Assembly: GCA_030039695.1 (NCBI GenBank)
Contig: JASHVB010000167.1
Coordinates: 1 to 9,318, forward strand
Direction: 5' to 3'
From: Acetobacteraceae bacterium
GTDB taxonomy: Bacteria > Pseudomonadota > Alphaproteobacteria > Acetobacterales > Acetobacteraceae
DNA: 9,318 bases
The notes beneath the pieces were generated by a model. That model was not told where the DNA came from, ran no database searches, and saw only the letters and a list, made by a program, of their open reading frames with translations. The translations under genes were made by a program, and so were the position numbers. Positions 1 to 7,472 of the stretch are shown here, one piece after another; positions within the stretch are counted from its first letter, which is position 1, and each line of letters opens with the position of its first letter.

Positions 1-1107
<1,107 letters not shown>

Positions 1108-1118
1108 TTATACGAAGC

Positions 1119-1132
1119 CGAGTCGCGAGTCG
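1119..1132. repeat. Short tandem duplication in pyrG leader
   Basis: CGAGTCG occurs twice back to back (1119-1125 and 1126-1132), in the 35 nt between the secG/pyrG hairpin and the pyrG start region. It is a simple 7-bp tandem repeat with no assigned role. Confidence 0.3.
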
Positions 1133-1133
1133 G

Positions 1134-1154
1134 GAAGCCCGCTGAGCGGGCTTC
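1134..1154 (-). terminator. Perfect 9-bp hairpin between secG and pyrG
   Basis: GAAGCCCGC (1134-1142) and GCGGGCTTC (1146-1154) form a perfect 9-bp stem around a 3-nt loop. It begins 20 nt past the secG stop and ends 35 nt before pyrG. The stem is GC-rich with an A/T end like an intrinsic terminator, but no T-run follows it on the minus strand. It may be a weak attenuating terminator, an RNA-processing or stability element, or a partial terminator between secG and pyrG. The structure is seen directly; its role is inferred. Confidence 0.45.
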
Positions 1155-1174
1155 ACACATGCGTCACACGCTGG

Positions 1175-1540
1175 TCAGTGCGTGGGGACCTGCGGACCTT
1201 GCGGACCGGGGGGCGCGGGGGGCGCCGGCGTCACGGGCTTGGGTGCCGGGCCGGTCGGGATGCCTGCCGGGGCTGTGGGCATGTTGCTGAACAAGCCGTG
1301 GCCTCCGCCAGGCGTGCTGCGGTTGAGCAAGGCCAGGGCCAAGGAGAGCGCCAGGAAGATGGTGGCGAGGACGGCCGTGGTGCGGGTCAGCAGGTTGGCC
1401 GTGCCGCGGCCTGACATGAACGCGCCCATGCCCTGGGAACCGCCGATGCCGAGGCCGCCGCCCTCGCTGCGTTGGATCAGCACCACGCCAATCAGCGCGA
1501 TGGTGACGAACAAATGCAGGATCAGCAGGACGGTAATCAA
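1175..1540 (-). CDS. secG: Preprotein translocase subunit SecG (TTG start)
   Basis: SecG is the small auxiliary subunit of the inner-membrane SecYEG channel and assists SecA-driven export. The 121-residue product has two hydrophobic helices, at about 2-22 (ITVLLILHLFVTIALIGVVL) and 52-70 (TTAVLATIFLALSLALALL). They flank the conserved cytoplasmic loop IQRSEGGGLG...GGSQGMGAFMSGRG. A proline/glycine-rich tail follows (PAPKPVTPAPPAPPGPQG), common in alphaproteobacterial SecG. The start is placed at TTG 1540-1538: GGAGG (1553-1549) sits 8 nt upstream and the conserved first helix begins right after it. The same frame is open back to an ATG at 1720, but those extra 60 residues are arginine/proline-rich and unlike SecG. 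pyrG follows 76 nt downstream. tpiA, its usual upstream neighbour, is separated from it here by a toxin-antitoxin insertion. Confidence 0.93.
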   Translation of the reverse strand: MITVLLILHLFVTIALIGVVLIQRSEGGGLGIGGSQGMGAFMSGRGTANLLTRTTAVLATIFLALSLALALLNRSTPGGGHGLFSNMPTAPAGIPTGPAPKPVTPAPPAPPGPQGPQVPTH

Positions 1541-2044
1541 AAGCGGCGCCTCCGGGGAGCGGGGCCTTGTATTCGGTGTGGGGAGTGCGGGCAACGGGGC
1601 GAGGCGACGGCGATCCGGGCAGTCGCGCTTGCGGTCGATCCTGCCGGCAGTGATGCCGACCGGTACTCCGCTTCGCCACCAGGCGATGTGTGGTGAGCGA
1701 GCATTAAAGGCATCTTGCACTGCAAATAGTTACACATTGAACCGAGCTGCGTGCCGGGTGCGGATAGAAAAACCATGAAAACACCCAACACCCTTGGCTT
1801 TGCCCCGCGCCCACCGACGTCCCGCCGCACTCCTGCGTATCTGTAGTTGAAACCCGTTATGGGGGACTTGGCGTTCCGCGCGTGCGTTGCACTGGACCTG
1901 ACCGGCGCGCCACAATCCGACGCGAGCAGGCCGAGATCGAGACCCTGCCAACCTGTGGTAGGCTGACTCGGTGGGTCGACCGGCCGGGGTACAGGACTTG
2001 GACGTGGTTCATCGCGGCGTTCCGGTCGCGGTTCGGGAGGTGCC
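1541..2044. other. Gap between secG and the FitAB module, no gene recognised
   Basis: Reading frames cross this stretch on both strands, but none gives a protein I recognise and none has a convincing start. It must contain the secG promoter on the minus strand, since the plus-strand FitAB pair now separates secG from tpiA. I could not assign -35/-10 boxes with confidence. The part around 1700-1800 is visibly richer in A/T than its flanks and holds a perfect TTGCA-C-TGCAA palindrome at 1715-1725, about 175 nt upstream of secG. I saw no tRNA, terminator or transposase remnant. Confidence 0.6.
1549..1553 (-). promoter_or_regulatory. Shine-Dalgarno that fixes the secG TTG start
   Basis: On the minus strand GGAGG stands 8 nt before TTG (1540-1538). 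It is a strong match to the anti-Shine-Dalgarno at ideal spacing. No ATG or GTG lies at suitable distance at the start of the conserved SecG sequence, so this site supports the TTG start. Confidence 0.75.
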
Positions 2045-2074
2045 TTGATATCATTCCCACACGTCCGATATCAT
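2045..2074 (+). promoter_or_regulatory. Predicted sigma-70-type promoter of the FitAB pair
   Basis: TTGATA (2045-2050, 5/6 to TTGACA) and TATCAT (2069-2074, 5/6 to TATAAT) are separated by 18 bp. A start near 2081 would give a leader of only about 20 nt before the antitoxin ATG at 2104. Both boxes lie inside GATATC palindromes, so a repressor bound there would block RNA polymerase. Boxes and spacing are read directly; promoter activity is inferred. Confidence 0.6.
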
Positions 2075-2101
2075 TGATAGCATCACAGCCAGATGATATC
2101 A
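2046..2101 (+). promoter_or_regulatory. Candidate FitAB operator: repeated TGATATCA palindromes
   Basis: TGATATCA occurs at 2046-2053 and 2094-2101, and CGATATCA at 2066-2073. A related TGATAGCA lies at 2075-2082, which resembles the half-site I recall for the gonococcal FitA operator. The first and second cores are 20 bp apart centre to centre and the second and third 28 bp apart. The third copy ends 2 bp before the antitoxin start codon. Ribbon-helix-helix antitoxins of this family bind short palindromes in their own promoters, and the toxin-antitoxin complex binds more tightly, so autorepression is the expected role. Confidence 0.6.
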
Positions 2102-2103
2102 AA

Positions 2104-2358
2104 ATGCCGGCGGTCACCGTTCGGAATCTGTCCGAGGAAACCCACCGCGCGCTCAAGGTGCGAGCGGCTCAGCATGGCCACAGCACGGAAGCGGAGATTC
2201 GGGACATCCTCGAACATGCGGTGCGGCCCACCCAACGCCTCAAGCTCGGTTCCCTGTTGGCCGAAATCGGACGTGCCGCCAGGCTGACGGATGAGGATTG
2301 CGCCGTGTTCCAGGCGTTGCGCGACACAATGCCAGCCGAGCCGGTGAGGTTCGAGTGA
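2104..2358 (+). CDS. fitA: FitA-like ribbon-helix-helix antitoxin
   Basis: This 84-residue DNA-binding antitoxin is expected to neutralise the toxin encoded immediately downstream and to repress their shared promoter. Residues 1-40 form an Arc/CopG-type ribbon-helix-helix: strand PAVTVRNL, first helix SEETHRALKVRAAQHG, second helix STEAEIRDILEHAV. This closely follows the FitA/VapB pattern (IRNLSE.TH.ALK.RA...G.STEAEIR). Residues 45-84 (from LKLGSLLAEIGR on) correspond to the toxin-wrapping tail. The frame is open back to 1882, but ATG 2104 is chosen because the family sequence starts there and the promoter/operator lies directly before it. I see no Shine-Dalgarno in the short leader, which is unusual beside its neighbours. 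The stop overlaps the toxin start by 4 nt. The pair interrupts the tpiA-secG order on the opposite strand, suggesting acquisition. Confidence 0.88.
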   Translation: MPAVTVRNLSEETHRALKVRAAQHGHSTEAEIRDILEHAVRPTQRLKLGSLLAEIGRAARLTDEDCAVFQALRDTMPAEPVRFE

Positions 2359-2765
2359 TTCTTCTCGACACCAACGTCATCTCAGAGGCTCTGAAACCCC
2401 GCGGTGATCCGGCAGTGCTGGCCTGGCTCGACGCGCAGGTGGTCGAAACGCTCTATCTGTCAACGATCACTTTAGCGGAACTCCGCTTCGGCATCGCCGC
2501 CATGCCGGACGGCCAGCGACGAGAGATCCTGCGCCGCGAACTTGATCAGCGTGTCCTGCCCCTCTTCGAGGGGCGCATTCTCCCTTTCTGTATCGCCGCA
2601 GCCGATGCGTACGGCGAACTGCGCGCCCGCGCCCGTGCGACCGGCAAAGCCATCAACAATGCCGACGGCTACATAGCCGCCATTGCCGTAGCACACGACT
2701 TGGCCATCGCCACGCACGACGTTGGCCCCTTCGCGGCTGCGCACCTGCGCGTCGTTAGGCCCTAG
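2355..2765 (+). CDS. fitB: FitB/VapC-type PIN-domain toxin (ribonuclease)
   Basis: A 136-residue PIN-domain protein, expected to be a Mg-dependent endoribonuclease toxin held inactive by the upstream antitoxin. The acidic metal-binding set is complete: D5 (ILLDTNVISE), E42 (LSTITLAELRFGI), D104 (NNADGYIAAIA) and D122 (IATHDVGPF). These fall at the numbers I recall for the FitB active site, and DVGPF resembles FitB rather than the TRN..DF ending of most VapC. LPLFEGRILPF at 68-78 is also FitB-like. The start is GTG 2355, inside the antitoxin stop (GTGA overlap), so translation is probably coupled. An ATG at 2298 in the same frame would add 19 unrelated residues and lies well inside the antitoxin gene. 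The gene looks intact. Its cellular RNA target cannot be read from sequence. Confidence 0.9.
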   Translation: MILLDTNVISEALKPRGDPAVLAWLDAQVVETLYLSTITLAELRFGIAAMPDGQRREILRRELDQRVLPLFEGRILPFCIAAADAYGELRARARATGKAINNADGYIAAIAVAHDLAIATHDVGPFAAAHLRVVRP

Positions 2766-2767
2766 CG

Positions 2768-2780
2768 GACCGGCCCGGTC
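2768..2780. repeat. Small inverted repeat just after the toxin stop
   Basis: GACCGG and CCGGTC flank a single C, starting 3 nt after the toxin stop codon. The arms match perfectly, but the folded stem would be only about 4 bp once a loop is allowed, and no T-run follows. A weak transcript end or chance are both possible. Confidence 0.25.
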
Positions 2781-2920
2781 GCCGAGAGATCGTCCCCACG
2801 GCCGTCGCAACGGAGAGGGACACAGCGCGTGGCATCGGTCAGGCGACGATGGTCGGTTTCGAGGAGCATGCGCCGATCGGCACGGTGCGGGTGGGGTGTT
2901 CTGAGGAGCAGATCCTGGGC

Positions 2921-2940
2921 GATCGGTGCGCCGACCGATC
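2921..2940 (-). terminator. Inverted repeat downstream of tpiA
   Basis: GATCGGT (2921-2927) and ACCGATC (2934-2940) form a 7-bp stem with a 6-nt loop, 54 nt beyond the tpiA stop on the minus strand. There is no T-run, so a Rho-independent terminator is doubtful. It lies where tpiA transcription would need to end before running antisense into the toxin gene. Confidence 0.25.
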
Positions 2941-2994
2941 TCGCCGTCCGTTTGCGGTGCAAGCCGGGCTTTCCGGCCTCGCCCGTCAGCCCGC

Positions 2995-3729
2995 TCACGC
3001 CTTCGCCGCTCGCGCGATTGCCAGGAACTCCTCCGCCTTCAAACTCGCTCCGCCCACCAGTGCGCCGCCGACATCTGGCACCGCCAGCAGCGAGCCGGCA
3101 TTAGCCGCCCGTACCGAGCCGCCGTACAGAATCCGGGTTGTTTCTCCCGCAGCGCCGAACTGCCGCACCAGCTCATCGCGGATGAATGCGTGCATCACCG
3201 CGACATCCTGCTCTGTCGGCGTCTTTCCTGTGCCGATCGCCCACACCGGCTCATATGCGATCAGACCGGCGAACGGCTTGGGGAGGCTGCCCGCGATCTG
3301 CCAACCGACCACCTCGGTCTCCTCCCCGGCGGCACGTTGATCCGCTGTCTCGCCGACGCAGACGATGGGCGTCAGCCCCGCCTCCACTGCCGCCAGCACC
3401 TTCTCCCGCACCAGCTCGTCGGTCTCGCCATGGTTCTGTCGCCGCTCCGAGTGTCCGAGGATCACCCAGCTCGCCCCCACGTCGCGCAGCATCGGCGCGG
3501 AGACGTCGCCGGTGTGCGCGCCCTGCTTCGCCTGGTGGCAATCCTGCCCACCGACCGGGACGCCCGAGCCGGCCAGCGTCTGCGCCACGGCGGCGAGATG
3601 GACGAACGGCGGACAGAGCAGCAACTCGCAGGCCAACCCGGCGGCTCCGGCCGCCACGCCGCGCGCCAACGCGACCGCATCTGCGGTGAGGCCGTACATC
3701 TTCCAGTTCCCGGCGATCAGCTGCGGCAT
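2995..3729 (-). CDS. tpiA: Triosephosphate isomerase
   Basis: Interconverts dihydroxyacetone phosphate and glyceraldehyde 3-phosphate in glycolysis and gluconeogenesis, as a cytoplasmic TIM-barrel dimer. From the chosen start the protein has 244 residues, near the family norm. The catalytic set is complete: N8 and K10 (AGNWKM), H93 (VILGHSERR) and E160 in AYEPVWAIGTGKTPT, which continues into the mobile loop 6. The phosphate-binding segments RILYGGSV (199-206) and ALVGGASL (223-230) are also present. Two ATGs lie in frame at 3735 and 3729. The GGAGG at 3740-3736 abuts the first but is 6 nt from the second, so 3729 is preferred; the alternative adds Met-Pro. In many alphaproteobacteria tpiA lies directly upstream of secG and pyrG. 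Here about 1.45 kb with a FitAB pair separates them. ppiD starts divergently 275 nt away. Confidence 0.97.
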   Translation of the reverse strand: MPQLIAGNWKMYGLTADAVALARGVAAGAAGLACELLLCPPFVHLAAVAQTLAGSGVPVGGQDCHQAKQGAHTGDVSAPMLRDVGASWVILGHSERRQNHGETDELVREKVLAAVEAGLTPIVCVGETADQRAAGEETEVVGWQIAGSLPKPFAGLIAYEPVWAIGTGKTPTEQDVAVMHAFIRDELVRQFGAAGETTRILYGGSVRAANAGSLLAVPDVGGALVGGASLKAEEFLAIARAAKA

Positions 3730-3735
3730 CGGCAT

Positions 3736-3740
3736 CCTCC
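3736..3740 (-). promoter_or_regulatory. Shine-Dalgarno deciding the tpiA start
   Basis: GGAGG on the minus strand touches the ATG at 3735-3733 with no spacer, but stands 6 nt before the ATG at 3729-3727. The spacing favours the second ATG as the start. Confidence 0.65.
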
Positions 3741-3908
3741 CAGTGGCGGAGGATATTCAGCCGTGGCGAGCCCGGGAAAGCAAATGACGCCGCGCTCAGT
3801 CCACCGAGCACCCCGCCGGCGCCTTGGGCGGCATGGCGGGCACTGGTGAGCCGGGATGCGCAACGAACCGGGCGTGCAGCTGGCACGCTGGCGATCCCTG
3901 CACGTTCA

Positions 3909-3935
3909 CCGAGGCCAAACCAAGCGTCGCCTCGG
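3909..3935. repeat. Inverted repeat in the tpiA/ppiD divergent spacer
   Basis: CCGAGGC (3909-3915) and GCCTCGG (3929-3935) are perfect 7-bp arms around 13 nt, about 70-95 nt upstream of the ppiD-like start. It could be an operator-like site for either divergent gene, or chance. A weak candidate promoter for the plus-strand genes follows (TTGTGC 3951-3956, 16-bp spacer, TATCAG 3973-3978). Confidence 0.25.
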
Positions 3936-4004
3936 CCGCCTGGACCTGCTTTGTGCCGTGTCCGCTTTCCGCTATCAGTGCCCGGCACACAGGACTTCGG
4001 CTGA

Positions 4005-5921
4005 ATGATCTCTACGCTCCGCCGCTCCCTCGACACCTGGGTCGTCCGAGGGCTTTTCATGATCTTGCTTGTCGCCTTTGTCGTATGGGGCGTCGGCGAT
4101 GCGGTGCGCATGATCGGCTCCTCCCCGACCTGGGTCGCCAAGGTGGGCGGTCAAACGATCGCAGTTCCGGTGTTCCAGGACGAGTATCAGCGCACGCTGA
4201 ACGCGGCGATGCGCAACCTGCCGCCGGGCCAGGACGTCACCCCGGAACTGCGAGAGCGCGTCGGCGAAGCGGTCTTGCAACGCCTGATCAACGACGCGGC
4301 GATGCGCCAGGAGATGCGCCGCCTGCGCATTGTCGTGCCCGATGAAGCGGTGCGTGCGGCGACTGTTGCGATGCCGAATTTCCACGACCCATCGGGCCAG
4401 TTCAGTCCCCAGGTGTTCCAGGCAGTGCTGGCCAACAACGGCCTCACCGAGGCGCGGTTCGCCGACCTGATGCGCGAGGAAATCGGCCAGCGCCAGCTGC
4501 TGGAAACGGCCGCCGTTGGTGCCCAAGCGCCGCGCACCGAAGCGGCTCCGATCTACACGGAGCACTTCGAAAAGCGGTCGGCCGACATGGCGGAGTTTCC
4601 CTTTGCCGCTGAGCCCGCGCCGCCGACGCCCACCGAGGCCGAGCTGCACCGTTGGTACGACAACCATCCCTTCGACTACAGCACCCCAGCCATGCGCCGG
4701 ATCAAGCTGATTGTCCTGGCGCCGTCGGAGTTGGAGAAAGGCATGTCGGTCACCGACGCCGAGCTTGAGGCGGAGTATGAGCAGCTCAAGTCGGACTACG
4801 TGACGCCCCCGAAGCGTGCGGCGCAGGTGCTCACGGTTCCCGACGCGGCCAAGGCCGCCGCGTTGGCGGCGAAATGGCGTGCTGGCGCCGATTGGAAGAC
4901 GATGCAGGCCGCGGCGGAGCAGGCTGGAGGCTCCGCTGTCGCGCTCGACGACGCGACCAATGCCGAGTTCCCGGATTCCGCGCTCGCCAATGCCGTCTTC
5001 TCCGCCACCGCGGATACCGTGAGTGATCCCGTGCACGGCTCGCTCGGCTGGTTCGTGGTGAAGGTGGTGAAGATCACACCTGGTGCGGCGAAACCGCTGG
5101 CGGCCGTGAAGGGCGATCTCACCAACCGGATTCTGGACCGCCGTGCCGCCGACCTGATGTACGACCGCGCCAACAAAATCGATGACCTGCTGGGCAACGG
5201 CACGCCGTTCGACAAGCTGCCAGGCGACCTGGGCCTCGTCGCCGTCAGCGGCACGCTGGACGCCAAGGGCGACACCAAGGCCGGCACCCCGGCGCCGATC
5301 CCTGGTCCGGCCGAGCTGCGCTCGGCCATCATCGCCGCCGCGTTCAAGACGGAGCCAGGCGAGCCAACCGAGCTGACCGAAGTACAGACGCCGTCGGTTG
5401 GCGGCTCGGCCTATTACGCGCTGCAACTGGACGGCACCGTTCCCCCCGCGGTGCAGCCATACGACGACGTAAAACAGCAGGTACAGGCCGACTGGAACGC
5501 GGACCAGTTGCGCCACGCGGCCGAGACTGCCGCAGCGAAAATGCTGACCGCGCTGAAGGGCGGCCAATCGATCGCCGACGCCGCCGCTGTCGCCGGCGTT
5601 CCGGTGCGTCGCACGCCGCTGGTGACGCGCGACGCCGCGCCGCAGGACATCGCGGGGCCGCTCGCGGACGTCTTGTTCAGGTTGAAGAAAGGCGAGCCGA
5701 CCATGGTTCAGACGGCCGATTCGTTCATCGTCGCCGTTCCAGCGGAGATCGTCCTGCCGAGCCCTTCCGCTGATCCGTCCGGATACGCCATGCTGCGGGA
5801 CACGCTCAGCCGCTCGATCGGCAACGACATCGCCACCCTGTTCACCGACGCGCTGCGTATCCGTGCCCAACCAAAGATCAACCAGGCCAACTACGACAGC
5901 GTCGTGCAGCCGCAGCAGTAA
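4005..5921 (+). CDS. ppiD: PpiD/SurA-N-type membrane-anchored periplasmic folding factor
   Basis: A 638-residue protein of the PpiD family: inner-membrane-anchored periplasmic chaperones that help newly exported proteins fold near the Sec channel. The N-terminus is short and basic (MISTLRRSLDTWVVRG). One hydrophobic segment at about 15-35 (LFMILLVAFVVWGVGDAV) should anchor it with the bulk in the periplasm. A SurA-N-like helical domain spans about 40-170, including VFQDEYQRTLN and GLTEARFADLMREEI. A parvulin-like region spans about 230-360 and ends in GSLGWFVVKVVKI. Within it the usual histidine of the S-H-I-L motif is replaced by Q274 (RAAQVLTV), so prolyl isomerase activity is doubtful and chaperone function more likely. 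A long C-terminal region (about 370-638) resembles the family only loosely. AGGA at 3991-3994 lies 10 nt before the ATG. trpE follows after 21 nt. Confidence 0.88.
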   Translation: MISTLRRSLDTWVVRGLFMILLVAFVVWGVGDAVRMIGSSPTWVAKVGGQTIAVPVFQDEYQRTLNAAMRNLPPGQDVTPELRERVGEAVLQRLINDAAMRQEMRRLRIVVPDEAVRAATVAMPNFHDPSGQFSPQVFQAVLANNGLTEARFADLMREEIGQRQLLETAAVGAQAPRTEAAPIYTEHFEKRSADMAEFPFAAEPAPPTPTEAELHRWYDNHPFDYSTPAMRRIKLIVLAPSELEKGMSVTDAELEAEYEQLKSDYVTPPKRAAQVLTVPDAAKAAALAAKWRAGADWKTMQAAAEQAGGSAVALDDATNAEFPDSALANAVFSATADTVSDPVHGSLGWFVVKVVKITPGAAKPLAAVKGDLTNRILDRRAADLMYDRANKIDDLLGNGTPFDKLPGDLGLVAVSGTLDAKGDTKAGTPAPIPGPAELRSAIIAAAFKTEPGEPTELTEVQTPSVGGSAYYALQLDGTVPPAVQPYDDVKQQVQADWNADQLRHAAETAAAKMLTALKGGQSIADAAAVAGVPVRRTPLVTRDAAPQDIAGPLADVLFRLKKGEPTMVQTADSFIVAVPAEIVLPSPSADPSGYAMLRDTLSRSIGNDIATLFTDALRIRAQPKINQANYDSVVQPQQ

Positions 5922-5942
5922 CCCTGACCCAGGAAAGGTCCG

Positions 5943-7472
5943 ATGAACGTCGCCCTCCCCCCCGGCTTTCCTGCTTTCCGTGCGGCCTATGAAGCGGGAC
6001 GCGGCAGTCTGGTGTGGCGACGCGGCGTGGCAGACCTGGAAACGCCGGTTGCCGCGTTCCTGAAGATCGCCCACGGGCGGCCGAACTCCTTCCTGCTGGA
6101 AAGCGTGGAGGGCGGCGCCACTCGCGGGCGCTACTCGATCATCGGCATGGAGCCGGACCTCGTGTGGCGTTGTGTGAACGGCCGCGCTGAAGTGAACCGC
6201 CACGCTCTCTCGGCGCCGCATGCCTTCGTGCCGGACAAGCGTCCCGCGCTGGACAGCCTGCGCGCACTGATCGCCGAGACGCGCCTCGATGTGCCCGCTT
6301 CGCTGCCGCCGATGTCGGGTGGGTTAGTCGGCTATCTCGGCTACGACATGGTCCGGCTGATGGAGAAGCTGCCAGACAAGAATCGCGACGAAATCAGCGT
6401 GCCGGATGCACTGCTGATCCGCCCAACGCTGTTTGCGATCTTCGACAACGTGAATGATGAACTCACGTTGGTCACACCGATCTATCCATCGCCGGAGACG
6501 ACGGCCGAGGACGCGTGGGACGGGGCCCAGGCGCGGCTGTCCGCGGCAGAGGCGGCGCTGGAGCGCCCGCTGCCACACCCCGCACCGCCGGTCATGCTGC
6601 CGGACATGCCGACACCGGCTTCAACTTACTCGAAGCCGGATTTTCTGGCCGCGGTGCAACGTTGCAAGGACTACATCGCCGCGGGCGACGCGTTTCAGAT
6701 CGTGATCGCGCAGCGGTTCTCGTCGCCGTTCGCGCTGCCGCCATTCTCGCTGTACCGCGCGTTGCGGCGGATCAACCCGGCGCCGTTCCTGTTCTTCCTG
6801 GATTTCGGCGGTTTCGCGGTCGTCGGTTCATCACCGGAAGTCCTGGTGCGGCTGCGCGAGGGCGTGGTGACGATACGGCCGCTCGCCGGCACGCGGCGGC
6901 GCGGCGCGACTTACGAAGAAGACCAAGCGCTGGAAGCGGAACTTCTGTCCGACCCGAAGGAAAGGGCGGAACACCTGATGCTACTCGATCTTGGCCGCAA
7001 CGACGTGGGACGCGTCGCAGAAGTCGGCTCGGTGAAAGTGACCGAGAGCTTCGTCATCGAGCGCTTCAGTCACGTGATGCATATTTCGTCGAACGTCGAA
7101 GGCCGGCTGCGCGACAGACTTGACGCACTCGATGCGCTGGTCGCCGGCTTCCCCGCCGGTACGTTGTCTGGCGCGCCGAAGGTGCGGGCGATGGAAATCA
7201 TCGAGGAGCTCGAACCGACCCGCCGCAACATCTACGCCGGCTGCATCGGCTATTTCGCTGCCAACGGCACGATGGATACCTGCATCGGCCTGCGCACTGC
7301 GCTGGTAAAGGACGGCGTAATGTACGTGCAGGCGGGCGCCGGTATCGTTGCGGATTCCGTGCCCGAGGCCGAACACGAGGAATGCCGGCAGAAGGCACGC
7401 GCGCTGTTCCGCGCTGCGGAGGAAGCGGTTCACTTCGCCGCTGGAAAAGGCGGAGCGAACAATCCGGGGTGA
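5943..7472 (+). CDS. trpE: Anthranilate synthase component I
   Basis: Catalyses chorismate to anthranilate, the first committed step of tryptophan synthesis, using ammonia from the TrpG glutaminase. The 509-residue length is typical. LLES at 51-54 belongs to the N-terminal region that binds tryptophan for feedback inhibition, so the enzyme is probably still feedback-regulated. The C-terminal chorismate-binding domain shows PLAGTRRRG (313-321), DPKERAEHLMLLDLGRNDVG (337-356), FPAGTLSGAPKVRAMEIIEE (403-422), YAGCIGYFAANGTMDTCIGL (431-450) and QAGAGIVADSVPEAEHEE (463-480). These favour TrpE over PabB or isochorismate synthase. AGGAAAGG at 5931-5938 precedes the ATG. The 21-nt gap from ppiD implies readthrough, and there is no room for a leader-peptide attenuator. 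trpG does not follow, although it commonly does in related bacteria; accessory DNA begins right after the stop. Confidence 0.96.
   Translation: MNVALPPGFPAFRAAYEAGRGSLVWRRGVADLETPVAAFLKIAHGRPNSFLLESVEGGATRGRYSIIGMEPDLVWRCVNGRAEVNRHALSAPHAFVPDKRPALDSLRALIAETRLDVPASLPPMSGGLVGYLGYDMVRLMEKLPDKNRDEISVPDALLIRPTLFAIFDNVNDELTLVTPIYPSPETTAEDAWDGAQARLSAAEAALERPLPHPAPPVMLPDMPTPASTYSKPDFLAAVQRCKDYIAAGDAFQIVIAQRFSSPFALPPFSLYRALRRINPAPFLFFLDFGGFAVVGSSPEVLVRLREGVVTIRPLAGTRRRGATYEEDQALEAELLSDPKERAEHLMLLDLGRNDVGRVAEVGSVKVTESFVIERFSHVMHISSNVEGRLRDRLDALDALVAGFPAGTLSGAPKVRAMEIIEELEPTRRNIYAGCIGYFAANGTMDTCIGLRTALVKDGVMYVQAGAGIVADSVPEAEHEECRQKARALFRAAEEAVHFAAGKGGANNPG

Noticed and set aside
1882..2103. In-frame upstream extension of the antitoxin to a 158-residue protein
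   Set aside because: The extra 74 residues have no family match and cover the promoter/operator; the ribbon-helix-helix family sequence begins at the ATG at 2104.
1541..2103. Search by eye for a tRNA or integration target beside the FitAB insertion
   Set aside because: No tRNA T-arm signature or duplicated flank was recognised on either strand.
2762..2998. 78-residue minus-strand frame whose GTG overlaps the tpiA stop and whose stop overlaps the toxin stop
   Set aside because: The overlap looks like translational coupling, but the sequence has no family resemblance or ribosome site and simply spans the intergenic gap; probably chance.
3975..6221. 748-residue minus-strand open frame opposite ppiD and the trpE start
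   Set aside because: Remarkably long, but it is antisense to two conserved genes, is rich in Arg/Gly/His without domains, and such frames are common where third positions are G/C-rich.
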